DNA from: a virus
Direction: 5' to 3' (one strand)
Virus record (IMG/VR): IMGVR_UViG_3300008459_007659
Span: 62,001 to 126,000 of that record
DNA length: 64,000 nt
The number at the start of each line of letters is the position of its first letter. The first letter of the stretch is position 1. Below are positions 26,698 through 35,317 of the stretch, in pieces. Made by a program: the position numbers and the translations under genes. The notes under the pieces were generated by a model. It was not told the DNA's origin and ran no database searches. It was given only the letters and a program-made list of their open reading frames with translations.

Positions 26698-27687
26698 ATG
26701 GCAATTAAAAAGAAAGAAGTATCATTTGATAGTATCAAAAGTAAATTTTCTACAAAGACAAAATACAAACCTGAAAGTTTTTATAACTGTGGTGAGGCGT
26801 TTATGGAGGCTTGTGGATTACCAGGTCCTGTAATGGGAGGTATTAATATGTTCTTGGGACACTCAAACACATCAAAAACAACGGCAATGATTCTTGCTGC
26901 TGCTGATGCTCAAAGAAAAGGACATTTACCTGTTCTTATTATTACTGAAAAGAAATGGTCATGGGAACACGCAATTGAACTTGGATTACAAGTTGAAAAA
27001 ACTGAAGATGGTGAATATGATGGTATGTTCATTTTTAACGATTCTTTTGATGTGATTGAACAAGCAACTGAGTTCATTAATGATATCCTTGACGCACAAG
27101 AAAAAGGTGACATCCCTTATAGTTTATTATTCCTTTGGGATAGTATCGGATCAATCCCTTGTCAAATGACATTTGATGGTAAAGGTGGTGGAATGCACAA
27201 TGCGAAAGTATTAGCGGACAAAATTGGTATGGGAATCCATTCTCGTATCTCTAAATCAAAAAAAGAAGATTACCCATATTACAACACTTTAGTGGTGTTA
27301 AATCAACCTTGGGTACTACTTCCCGATAATCCATTCGGACAACCTGAGATTCAAGCAAAAGGAGGAACTGCAGTATGGTTAGCAAGTAGTTTAGTATTCT
27401 TATTTGGTAATCAAAAGAAAGCGGGTATCAGTCATATTGATGCAACTAAAAATGGTAGAAAAGTATCATTTGCAATTAGAACAAAAATCTCTATTTTGAA
27501 AAACCATGTTAATGGTATTGGATATAAAGATGGTAAAATAATTGCAGTACCTCATGGATATATAACCGATACAAAAGATTCTTTGGATAAATATAAAAAA
27601 GAATATTCGGATTATTGGGTACAAAAAATGGGGGATTCAAACTATACATTAGATGAGTCTGTTGCATATGATGAAGAAGTAGAGTAA
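26698..27687 (+). CDS. uvsX: UvsX/RecA-like recombinase
   Basis: The protein has 329 aa from the ATG at 26698. A longer open frame begins upstream at 26647 but covers the terminator hairpin, so I rejected that start. The RecA core is clear: Walker A GHSNTSKTT (54-62), Walker B region SLLFLWDSIGSIPC, then a DNA-binding loop zone KGGGMHNAKVLADKI and NTLVVLNQPWVLLP. It forms filaments on single-stranded DNA and drives strand exchange and recombination-dependent replication with the SSB. Length and layout agree with T4 UvsX (391 aa) but lack part of its C-terminus. Confidence 0.85.
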   Translation: MAIKKKEVSFDSIKSKFSTKTKYKPESFYNCGEAFMEACGLPGPVMGGINMFLGHSNTSKTTAMILAAADAQRKGHLPVLIITEKKWSWEHAIELGLQVEKTEDGEYDGMFIFNDSFDVIEQATEFINDILDAQEKGDIPYSLLFLWDSIGSIPCQMTFDGKGGGMHNAKVLADKIGMGIHSRISKSKKEDYPYYNTLVVLNQPWVLLPDNPFGQPEIQAKGGTAVWLASSLVFLFGNQKKAGISHIDATKNGRKVSFAIRTKISILKNHVNGIGYKDGKIIAVPHGYITDTKDSLDKYKKEYSDYWVQKMGDSNYTLDESVAYDEEVE

Positions 27688-27715
27688 TATTGTAGAACGA
27701 ATTAATCGTATTAAA

Positions 27716-28732
27716 ATGACCAAGACACTTATTGTTGATGGTAACAATTTATTAAAAATAGGTTTTCACGGAGTTAAAGATTTCTTTAATGAAGGAGAAC
27801 ACATTGGAGGAACTTGGCATTTTCTTAATACTTTGCGCAAATTCTTAGAAGAATCCAATTTTAACAAAGTAGTTGTTTTTTGGGACGGTGATGAAAATTC
27901 GTCCCAAAGAAAATTACTTTATCCGAAATATAAGGGTAATAGAAAATCATCTTATACTGAAGAAAAAACATATTCATTTAATACCCAAAAACAGAGAGTA
28001 AAACAATATCTTGAAGAGATGTTTGTTAGACAATTAGAAGTTGATAATTCTGAAGCGGATGATTTAATTGCTTATTATTGTCAAATATCTGAAGATGAGG
28101 ATAAAACAATATTTTCATCAGATAAGGATCTTACACAACTTATTTCCGAAAAGGTGACAATATATTCACCACAACAAAAAAAATACTATAAAAATGGGGA
28201 TAAAATAAAAATCAAAGATTATAGTATTCCACATTATAACATAATGACATTTAAGATAGTTGCTGGTGACACCTCAGATAATATTGATGGTATCAGTTTA
28301 CTTGGTGAGAAAACTTTAGTCAAATTATTTCCTGAGATACTTGATTCGCAAGTATCATTTACCGATATTTTAAACAAAGGTAGGAAGTTGTTAGAGAATC
28401 AAAATAAAAGTGTAGTTTTGAATAATCTATCAAGTGGAAAAACCAAAGAAGGGGTACTTGGGGAAAAGTTCTTCAGCGTGAATCAAATATTAGTTGATTT
28501 ATCCAACCCGTTAATAAATGAAGAAGGGAAAAAGTTAGTTGAATTATATTATTCAGAAACTTTGGATCCTGATGGGAGAGGATACAGAAACTTAATAAAG
28601 ATGATGATGGAAGATGGATTCTTTAGGTATCTACCAAAGGGTGATGATGCTTGGGTAAATTTCTTAAAACCATTTTTAAAATTAACAAGAAAAGAAAAAA
28701 CAAATTACAGAAACAAAAAAACAAATTTATGA
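27716..28732 (+). CDS. 5'-3' exonuclease/flap nuclease (T4 RNase H-like, PIN/FEN family)
   Basis: The protein has 338 aa. All acidic motifs of the FEN family are visible: LIVDGNN (Asp8), VVFWDGDE (Asp57, Asp59), NSEADDLI (Glu113, Asp115, Asp116), SSDKDL (Asp136, Asp138) and the H3TH-type AGDTSDNIDG (Asp185, Asp188). It removes RNA primers and flaps during lagging-strand synthesis. It lies 28 nt after uvsX and overlaps the next gene by ATGA. The C-terminus is basic (KLTRKEKTNYRNKKTN). Confidence 0.85.
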   Translation: MTKTLIVDGNNLLKIGFHGVKDFFNEGEHIGGTWHFLNTLRKFLEESNFNKVVVFWDGDENSSQRKLLYPKYKGNRKSSYTEEKTYSFNTQKQRVKQYLEEMFVRQLEVDNSEADDLIAYYCQISEDEDKTIFSSDKDLTQLISEKVTIYSPQQKKYYKNGDKIKIKDYSIPHYNIMTFKIVAGDTSDNIDGISLLGEKTLVKLFPEILDSQVSFTDILNKGRKLLENQNKSVVLNNLSSGKTKEGVLGEKFFSVNQILVDLSNPLINEEGKKLVELYYSETLDPDGRGYRNLIKMMMEDGFFRYLPKGDDAWVNFLKPFLKLTRKEKTNYRNKKTNL

Positions 28733-29178
28733 AAGATTTAGATTTTACAAAAGTGGAATTCCTATTGAAATGTAACGAAAACATTATCGTTCAGAGATTC
28801 TTTAATGTTAGGGGATTTAATCCTAAGTCAAGAAATTCGTTTAATGTATATGAATACATTGGAGATTTGTGTGACAAATTGAAAAGCGATTTAAAGATGA
28901 GAACGATTGTTTATATGTTAGACAATCAGTATGAAATTCAGGAGAATCCTGATGTTCTTAACACATCAAATACTGATGGTGATGAGAACTTTCACATGAT
29001 AATTAGAGTTGGAGATATGACAATTTGTCATAGAGTGTTTGAGGCTAAAGTATACCCTCCGAAGGTAAGATATACCGTGGACCTACGCCCACAACTAAAA
29101 GGGATATTATCCGACCTAACTGACATTTTTTCAGGTAAAAAATTTAATATTGAGTATGCTGGATTTAGTTTAGTTTGA
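28729..29178 (+). CDS. Hypothetical replication-block protein
   Basis: The protein has 149 aa from the ATG at 28729, which overlaps the preceding stop as ATGA. The open frame extends upstream to 28651 but lies inside the nuclease gene. I do not recognise it. It looks like a compact alpha/beta protein (KVEFLLKCNENIIVQRFFNV, later MIIRVGDMTICHRVFEAK, ending YAGFSLV). Its position between the 5'-nuclease and the replicative helicase suggests a replication accessory role, but it has no resemblance I can see to helicase loader gp59 or to UvsY. Confidence 0.65.
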   Translation: MKDLDFTKVEFLLKCNENIIVQRFFNVRGFNPKSRNSFNVYEYIGDLCDKLKSDLKMRTIVYMLDNQYEIQENPDVLNTSNTDGDENFHMIIRVGDMTICHRVFEAKVYPPKVRYTVDLRPQLKGILSDLTDIFSGKKFNIEYAGFSLV

Positions 29179-29181
29179 TAC

Positions 29182-29189
29182 TATTTATC
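29182..29189 (+). promoter_or_regulatory. TATTTATC octamer before the replicative helicase
   Basis: It starts 30 nt before the ATG at 29212, with an A-rich leader and no Shine-Dalgarno sequence. It is the only copy of the motif before a replication enzyme, so it may be fortuitous. Confidence 0.3.
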
Positions 29190-29211
29190 TTAACAAACAA
29201 ATTAAAAAACT

Positions 29212-30591
29212 ATGGCGACACACAAAAACTTTGATTATTTAGGTAACAATTTTCAGATTCAATTGCTGAATCAAATTATTTTAGACAAGGATTTTTCACA
29301 CTCAATTATTGATGTGATTGAACCAAGTTATTTTGAAAACAAGTATTTCAAAATCATCATTCAAATGGTGAAAGAGTATTATAAAAAATACAATCATACA
29401 CCATCATTTGATACATTAGAACAAGTTACAAAATCAGAACTACAACAAGAAATGGCATCTAAAGTTGTTTTGGATATGATTACCAAAATTAAGGATGCAC
29501 CTATCGAGGGAGGGGATTTTGTACAAGAGAAGGCTCTTAAGTTTTGTAAACAACAAGAGGTAGTAAAAGTAATGAGTAAGGCTCAAAAAATCATTGACGG
29601 TGGTGAATTTGAAAACTATGACACCATTGAAGAAATGTTTAGAGGAGCGATTCAAGTAGGAGAGAAAGACACAAGTACTTCAAGTGTTTTTAGTAACTTG
29701 GATCAAGTCTTGGATGACGACTATAGACATCCAATCCCAATGGGAATTCCTGGTATTGACAGACTGTTAAAAGGAGGTTTAGCAAAAGGCGAAATCGGTG
29801 TTGTTTTGGCACCAACTGGTGTTGGTAAATCAACCCTTTTAACTAAGATTGCGAACCATGCATTTAACATGGGAAACAGTGTACTTCAAATATTTTTTGA
29901 AGACAACCCAAAGATAATTCAAAGAAAACATTTTACTCTTTGGACTAAAATACATCCTGACGATTTGTCAGAAAAAAGAGATGAGGTAACATCTAGGGTT
30001 AGGGAAATTGAAGAGACTATGCCTAACAAACTAATTATGAAAAAATTGCCATCAGATACTGTGACGATGTTGCAAATTAAAAATCAAGTTAGGAAAATGA
30101 TTGCTGATGGGACAAAAATTGATATGATTTTATTAGATTATATTGATTGTGTTGTACCTGACAAAAATTTAGGTGATGAGTGGAAAAGTGAGGGTTCTGT
30201 AATGAGAGGTTTTGAGGCGATGTGTCACGAACTTAACATTGTAGGATGGACTGCTACTCAAGGTAATAGAAATTCCATTTCTTCTGAAGTTGTAACAACT
30301 GATCAAATGGGTGGTTCTATTAAAAAGGCACAAGTAGGTCATGTTATTATTTCTGTGGCTAAGACATTACAACAAAAAGAAATGAAATTAGCAACAATCG
30401 CCATAACTAAATCAAGAATTGGTGATGACGGTATCGTATTTGAAAACTGTAAATTTGATAACGGTATGTTAGAAATTGATACCGAAAGTTCAATGACTTT
30501 CTTAGGAGTTGAGGAACAAAAAGAAGAAAGACAGCGTCAGCGTGTTAAAGAGTTGATGGAGAAAAGAAAACAAAAAGAACAAAATAATTGA
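29212..30591 (+). CDS. gp41: Replicative DNA helicase, DnaB/gp41-like
   Basis: The protein has 459 aa, close to T4 gp41 (475). An N-terminal helical domain (1-165) is followed by the RecA-like motor: IPGIDRLLKGGLAKGEIGVV leads to Walker A APTGVGKST (200-208), the H1a zone VLQIFFEDN, Walker B MILLDYID (305-312) and H3/H4 around GWTATQGNR. The C-terminus is a basic helix. It is the ring helicase that unwinds at the fork and carries the primase in T4-type systems. No primase gene is within the window. Confidence 0.9.
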   Translation: MATHKNFDYLGNNFQIQLLNQIILDKDFSHSIIDVIEPSYFENKYFKIIIQMVKEYYKKYNHTPSFDTLEQVTKSELQQEMASKVVLDMITKIKDAPIEGGDFVQEKALKFCKQQEVVKVMSKAQKIIDGGEFENYDTIEEMFRGAIQVGEKDTSTSSVFSNLDQVLDDDYRHPIPMGIPGIDRLLKGGLAKGEIGVVLAPTGVGKSTLLTKIANHAFNMGNSVLQIFFEDNPKIIQRKHFTLWTKIHPDDLSEKRDEVTSRVREIEETMPNKLIMKKLPSDTVTMLQIKNQVRKMIADGTKIDMILLDYIDCVVPDKNLGDEWKSEGSVMRGFEAMCHELNIVGWTATQGNRNSISSEVVTTDQMGGSIKKAQVGHVIISVAKTLQQKEMKLATIAITKSRIGDDGIVFENCKFDNGMLEIDTESSMTFLGVEEQKEERQRQRVKELMEKRKQKEQNN

Positions 30592-30632
30592 AAATTTAAG
30601 TAAGTTAGTGATATTAAAAATATATTTACCTG

Positions 30633-30640
30633 TATTTATA
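30633..30640 (+). promoter_or_regulatory. TATTTATA octamer before the homing endonuclease
   Basis: It starts 19 nt before the ATG at 30652. A second TATTTATA occurs just inside the coding region (30668-30675), a reminder that the octamer also arises by chance in this AT-rich DNA. Confidence 0.35.
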
Positions 30641-30651
30641 TTATAAAATCT

Positions 30652-31383
30652 ATGGATATGGAAAAAATATTTATATATGGGATATATAACCCTGATGAAC
30701 CTGAAATAATAAGATATGTCGGTAAAACTAAAAAAAATGTTAATAAAAGATTAAAAGAACACATTTATTTAGGTGAAAAAAAAGTTAAAAGACCGTTATA
30801 TTTGTGGATAAATAAATTATTGAAAAAGAATAAAAAACCTGAAATAATAATAATTGAGGAAACAAATAATAAAGAATGGGCCAATAAAGAGATTTTTTGG
30901 ATAAAAAAATATAAAAAAACTAATAATTTATTAAATTTAACCGATGGTGGGGAATCAAATCTTAATTACATACCTAATGAAGAGACAAGAAAAAAAATTT
31001 CATTAAATAATATTGGCAAACATAGTTATTGGAAAAATAAAAAATTAAGTAAAGAACATAAAGATAATATCGGCAAATCTTTAGTTGGGAAAAAAAGAAG
31101 TGATAAAACTAAAAAAAATATAAGTGAGTCGTTAAAAGGAAGAAAACTTTCTGAAGAACATAAATTAAAATTAAGCGTTTTAAGTCCTAATAAGGGTAAA
31201 CCGGCTAAAAATATTAAATCGGTTAATAAAATATGTTTAGAAACTGGTAATATTATTGAAACATATATGTCTTTAGAAATAGCAGCAAAAGAAAATAATA
31301 TAAAAAATAAAGGTAACATTGTTATGGTCTGCCAAGGTAAAAGAAATAAATGTGGTGGATTTTTATGGAAATATGTAAATTAA
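30652..31383 (+). CDS. Freestanding GIY-YIG homing endonuclease with NUMOD motifs
   Basis: The protein has 243 aa. The N-terminal nuclease domain shows IYGIY (9-12) and RYVG (21-24), catalytic-type Arg33 (NKRLKEH), Glu80 (WANKEIFW) and Asn95 (LLNLTDGG). The middle is a chain of NUMOD3-like DNA-binding motifs (KLSKEHKDNIGKSLVGKK, then KLSEEHKLKLS), and the C-terminus is NUMOD1-like (LEIAAKENNI, then GGFLWKYV). The gene is very Lys- and Asn-rich and A-rich compared with its neighbours, as usual for mobile endonuclease genes. It splits the helicase from nrdB and ends 6 nt before nrdB. It presumably cuts related phage genomes nearby and spreads by repair; the target is unknown. Confidence 0.88.
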   Translation: MDMEKIFIYGIYNPDEPEIIRYVGKTKKNVNKRLKEHIYLGEKKVKRPLYLWINKLLKKNKKPEIIIIEETNNKEWANKEIFWIKKYKKTNNLLNLTDGGESNLNYIPNEETRKKISLNNIGKHSYWKNKKLSKEHKDNIGKSLVGKKRSDKTKKNISESLKGRKLSEEHKLKLSVLSPNKGKPAKNIKSVNKICLETGNIIETYMSLEIAAKENNIKNKGNIVMVCQGKRNKCGGFLWKYVN

Positions 31384-31389
31384 AAAAAA

Positions 31390-32340
31390 ATGGAAGAGAA
31401 AATTTTAAAAACTAACCCCTCAAGATTTGTTATATTCCCTATTGAGCACAACGATATTTGGGAATATTACAAACAACATCAAGCGGCATTTTGGACTGCT
31501 GAAGAAGTTGATTTAACCAATGATATTCGTGATTGGGAAAAATTAACTGATAATGAAAAATATTTTGTTAAAAATGTATTATCATTCTTTGCAGCATCTG
31601 ATGGTATTGTTAACGAAAACTTGGCGGAAAATTTCTACCGAGAAGTACAATATCCTGAAGCAAAATTCTTCTACGGATTCCAGTTGGCAATGGAAAATAT
31701 TCACTCACTAATGTACTCATTGTTGATTGATACCTATATCAGTAACGCTAAAGAAAAAGACGAATGTTTCAATGCAATTGACAGATTACCTGCAGTTCAG
31801 AAGAAAGCAAAATGGGCGTTGGATTGGATTGAAAATGCGTCATTCCAAGAACGATTGGTAGCATTCGCAGCGGTTGAAGGAATTTTCTTCTCAGGTTCAT
31901 TCTGCTCAATCTTTTGGTTGAAATCAAGAGGTATCATGCAAGGATTATGTAATGCGAATTCATTAATCTTTAAAGATGAAAACTTACATTGTGATTTTGC
32001 AATTCACTTGTTGAATAACCATTGCGAAAACAAACCGTCTGAAAAACGAATTAAAGAGATTTTATTATCGGCACTTGAAATTGAAAAAGAATTCATCACA
32101 GAATCACTACCAGTATCACTTATCGGTATGAACTCTAACTTGATGAAACAATACCTTGAGTTTGTTGTTGATGGATTATTGGTTAAGTTTGGATGTAAGA
32201 AACAATTTAATGTTGAACAACCATTCAAGTTTATGGAACAAATTGCGGTTGAAACAAAAGGTAACTTCTTTGAATCAAGAACAATGGAATACCAAAAAGC
32301 AAAATTGAACGAAACAATTTCATTTACAGACGATTTCTAA
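31390..32340 (+). CDS. nrdB: Ribonucleotide reductase class I small subunit
   Basis: The protein has 316 aa. The di-iron ligands are visible: Asp71 ([10 protein letters not shown]), Glu102 and His105 ([10 protein letters not shown]), Glu163 (AVEGIFF), Glu197 and His200 (KDENLHCDF). The radical Tyr is Tyr109, four residues after His105, as in standard R2 proteins. It makes the tyrosyl radical used by NrdA to reduce ribonucleotides to deoxyribonucleotides for phage DNA synthesis. It precedes nrdA by 14 nt. The leader is an A-run left by the homing endonuclease stop. Confidence 0.93.
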   Translation: MEEKILKTNPSRFVIFPIEHNDIWEYYKQHQAAFWTAEEVDLTNDIRDWEKLTDNEKYFVKNVLSFFAASDGIVNENLAENFYREVQYPEAKFFYGFQLAMENIHSLMYSLLIDTYISNAKEKDECFNAIDRLPAVQKKAKWALDWIENASFQERLVAFAAVEGIFFSGSFCSIFWLKSRGIMQGLCNANSLIFKDENLHCDFAIHLLNNHCENKPSEKRIKEILLSALEIEKEFITESLPVSLIGMNSNLMKQYLEFVVDGLLVKFGCKKQFNVEQPFKFMEQIAVETKGNFFESRTMEYQKAKLNETISFTDDF

Positions 32341-32354
32341 AAAAATAAAAAATT

Positions 32355-34784
32355 ATGTCATTAAAAATTATTAAAAGAGGTGGGGATTCGGTTGCATTTA
32401 ACCCACAAAAAATTTACAATCGTGTAAAACGAGCATCAAAAGGTTTGAATGTTAATTCGGACGAAATATTCATTAAGGTTATTACCTCGGTACCAACTGA
32501 AGGAGAAATAACAACAAAAGAATTAGATAAACTTGTATATGAGATTGCTGCGGCTTATACTGGTAGTCACCACGACTATTCAAGGTTAGCATCTTCAGTT
32601 GCAATATCTTCATATCATAAAGAAACTAATGATAGTTTTTCACAAACTATGGAATTGTTGTATGATGATGGAGTGGTTAATGAAAAATTAATTAACACAA
32701 TTAATGAATATGGTGCTGAGATTATTGATGCGGTAATCAATCACGATAACGACTATAACTTTGATTATTTTGCTTGGAGATCATTACAAGAAATGTATTT
32801 GTTGAAACGACCAACAGGTAAGGTAATTGAACGACCACAACATATGTATATGAGAGTTGCGTTGTGGGTAACCAATACAATGGAAGAGGCTTTTGATTAT
32901 TATAAGTCGTTGTCTGAACAACGTATATCACCCGCAACACCAATTATGATTAATTCAGGAACAAAAATTCCTCAATTGGCGTCTTGTGTGTTACATTACA
33001 ACAACTCTGACTCAAGAATGGGATTGTTGGAAACATTGAATGATATCTCAACTTATTCTGCGGATGCTGCGGGTATTGGATTGTGTATGTCAAATCAAAG
33101 AAGTAAAGAAAGTCGTATTAATAGTTCAGGTGGTTATGCTGGTGGTTTATTGAAATACCTTAAAATTGTTAACGAATCTTTACGATTCTTTAATCAACAA
33201 GGTAGAAGACCTGGGTCGGCAGCAATTTATTTAGAACCTTGGCATAAAGATATTATGGATCTTCTTGACATCAAAAAGAATACAGGTGCTGAAGAATTAA
33301 GAGCGAGAGATTTGTTTACCGCACTTTGGATTCCTGATAACTTTATGAGAGCCGTTAAAAATAATGGTGATTGGTATTTGTTCTGTCCTAACGACATTAA
33401 TAAATCTGGACTTAAACCATTACAAGAATGTTATGGTGATGAATATGAAAGTGTTTATCGTGAAGCGGTGGCACTTGGTTTAGGTAAAAAAGTTAAAGCT
33501 CAAGATGTTTGGACTAAAATTATTGAATCACAAGTTGAGACTGGTGTTCCTTATTTATGTTCTAAAGATAGTGCTAATAGAAAGACTAACCACCAAAATA
33601 TCGGTGTGATTAAACAGTCAAACTTGTGTAATGAAATATACCAATATACTGACGAAGAGACTACTGCAATTTGTACATTGTCCTCAATGGTATTGAAGAA
33701 CTTCATTCAAGGTAATAAGTTTGATTTCCAATTACTTTTTACTGAAGTTAGAAAAGTGGTTAGAGCGTTAAATAAAGTCGTTAACATTAATAGTTACTCA
33801 ACAGACAAAGGGTTAAAAGGTGGGTTAGAACAACGAGCAATTGCAATTGGAACTCAAGGATTGGCAGATGTATTTTATCTACTTGATTTAATATTCACCG
33901 AAGAAGAAGCAAGAATCTTAAATAAACAAATTTTTGAAACCATTTATTACGGTGCTATCTATGAAAGTAATAAACTTTGTAAAAATGGGGAGTATCTACC
34001 ATATAAATTCTTTGAAGGATCGCCAATGTCACAAGGTATATTCCAATTTGATATGTGGGGATTGAATGAAAGTGATTTATCAGGATACTGGGATTGGAAC
34101 CAACTTAAAGAAGATGTAAAAGAATTTGGGGTATGTAATTCATTATTCACGGCACAAATGCCTGTAGCATCTTCAGCGAAAATTACAGGTTCATTTGAAA
34201 TGACAGAACCCGCACATTCAGCATTGTTTAACAGAAGAGTGGTAGGTGGTGAAATTATGATTGTGAATAAATACCTCATTAATGACTTTGAAAAAATGGG
34301 TATTTGGTCTGAGGATTTGAAGAATGAAATTATTATCAATGAGGGATCGATTCAAAACATTAACTTTAACAATTATTTAGATACTGAAGATAAACACTAC
34401 AATAAGAAAGTTAAACGAATTGAGCATTTGATTCCAAAGTATAAAACAATTTGGGAGATTTCACAAAGAGAATTGATTGATATGGCGGCAGACAGAGCAC
34501 CATTTATTGATCAATCACAATCAATGAATATCTATATGGCGAACCCAACATTGTCAAAGATTACATCATCACATTTCCACTCGTGGGAAAAAGGTTTGAA
34601 AACTCTTTGTTATTATGTTAGAACCAAGGCAATTTCCACAGGGGCAAAACACTTGGCGGTTGATATGTCAAAAGTAGAAAAACCAAAAGCAACACCATTT
34701 GTTCCCAAAGTGGACTATTCAAACATGAATCTACCACCAAAACCTGAAAATAGTGAATTTGATTGTTTTGGATGTTCATCCTAA
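32355..34784 (+). CDS. nrdA: Ribonucleotide reductase class I large subunit
   Basis: The protein has 809 aa. An ATP-cone (residues 1-90, IIKRGGDSVAFNPQKIYNRV) supplies allosteric control. The active site shows Cys211 (LASCVLHY), the N-x-C-x-E triad Asn423/Cys425/Glu427 (SNLCNEIY) and Cys440 (TAICTLSS), which would pair with Cys211. The C-terminal tail ends in CFGCSS, the swinging CxxC-type dithiol that accepts electrons from thioredoxin or glutaredoxin. All key residues are intact. It closes the replication block and is followed by a terminator. Confidence 0.95.
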   Translation: MSLKIIKRGGDSVAFNPQKIYNRVKRASKGLNVNSDEIFIKVITSVPTEGEITTKELDKLVYEIAAAYTGSHHDYSRLASSVAISSYHKETNDSFSQTMELLYDDGVVNEKLINTINEYGAEIIDAVINHDNDYNFDYFAWRSLQEMYLLKRPTGKVIERPQHMYMRVALWVTNTMEEAFDYYKSLSEQRISPATPIMINSGTKIPQLASCVLHYNNSDSRMGLLETLNDISTYSADAAGIGLCMSNQRSKESRINSSGGYAGGLLKYLKIVNESLRFFNQQGRRPGSAAIYLEPWHKDIMDLLDIKKNTGAEELRARDLFTALWIPDNFMRAVKNNGDWYLFCPNDINKSGLKPLQECYGDEYESVYREAVALGLGKKVKAQDVWTKIIESQVETGVPYLCSKDSANRKTNHQNIGVIKQSNLCNEIYQYTDEETTAICTLSSMVLKNFIQGNKFDFQLLFTEVRKVVRALNKVVNINSYSTDKGLKGGLEQRAIAIGTQGLADVFYLLDLIFTEEEARILNKQIFETIYYGAIYESNKLCKNGEYLPYKFFEGSPMSQGIFQFDMWGLNESDLSGYWDWNQLKEDVKEFGVCNSLFTAQMPVASSAKITGSFEMTEPAHSALFNRRVVGGEIMIVNKYLINDFEKMGIWSEDLKNEIIINEGSIQNINFNNYLDTEDKHYNKKVKRIEHLIPKYKTIWEISQRELIDMAADRAPFIDQSQSMNIYMANPTLSKITSSHFHSWEKGLKTLCYYVRTKAISTGAKHLAVDMSKVEKPKATPFVPKVDYSNMNLPPKPENSEFDCFGCSS

Positions 34785-34790
34785 AATATA

Positions 34791-34815
34791 ATCCCGACTT
34801 ATGTTGGGATTTTTT
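34791..34815 (+). terminator. Terminator after nrdA
   Basis: An 8-bp stem ATCCCGAC / GTTGGGAT (one G-T pair) with a TTAT loop is followed by TTTTT. It closes the replication block. Confidence 0.75.
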
Positions 34816-34822
34816 ATTTATA
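34815..34822 (+). promoter_or_regulatory. TATTTATA octamer before the wedge operon
   Basis: It starts 38 nt before the gp25-like ATG, directly at the end of the nrdA terminator. A near copy, TATTTATT, follows at 34841-34848. Confidence 0.45.
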
Positions 34823-34852
34823 TAAAACTTCCCAACATTATATTTATTAGAT

Positions 34853-35311
34853 ATGGCAAATGGAGTAACATATGGAATAAATTTCCCCTTTCAAAATTCG
34901 TATGTGGGAAAGTATTTAGATTGTTCTGATACAACAGATGAAGAAGTGAGGAGTAATCTTATTCATTTACTTTTAACAAGAAAAGGTACTAGGTATTTTT
35001 TACCTGATTTTGGTACTAGACTATATGAATATATTTTTGAACCATTGGATGGACCTACATTTTCGGAAATAGAATCAGAGATTAGAGATTCGGTATCAAC
35101 TTATATGCCAGGTTTAACTGTTACTAATGTTAAAATAACAGATGCCTCAATGGAAGAAGAAAATAAAGGAACATACATAAATGGTGAGGATAAAAGAGAA
35201 TATACTGTCTCAAATATATCACAATTAGAACACACGGCAAAAATTAGAATTGATTATAAAACGACTAATACCGCTTTTGAATCAAGTGATTTTGTTATTA
35301 TTAATATTTAA
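34853..35311 (+). CDS. gp25: Baseplate wedge protein, gp25/GPW-like
   Basis: The protein has 152 aa. It has the gp25 core: VRSNLIHLLLTRKGTRYFLP, then FGTRLYEYIFEP (the EPR-like motif region), then a strand with a short insertion, and AKIRIDYKTTN. gp25 proteins initiate the sheath at the baseplate and connect to gp6. It is the first gene of the wedge block and lies 6 nt before the gp6-like gene, the conserved gene pair of contractile tails. Confidence 0.88.
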   Translation: MANGVTYGINFPFQNSYVGKYLDCSDTTDEEVRSNLIHLLLTRKGTRYFLPDFGTRLYEYIFEPLDGPTFSEIESEIRDSVSTYMPGLTVTNVKITDASMEEENKGTYINGEDKREYTVSNISQLEHTAKIRIDYKTTNTAFESSDFVIINI

Positions 35312-35317
35312 TAGTAT

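Noticed and set aside
28651-28728. Upstream start for the hypothetical gene at 28729
   Set aside because: The extension lies wholly inside the 5'-nuclease gene, whose C-terminal codons are well explained. The ATGA overlap gives a natural start.
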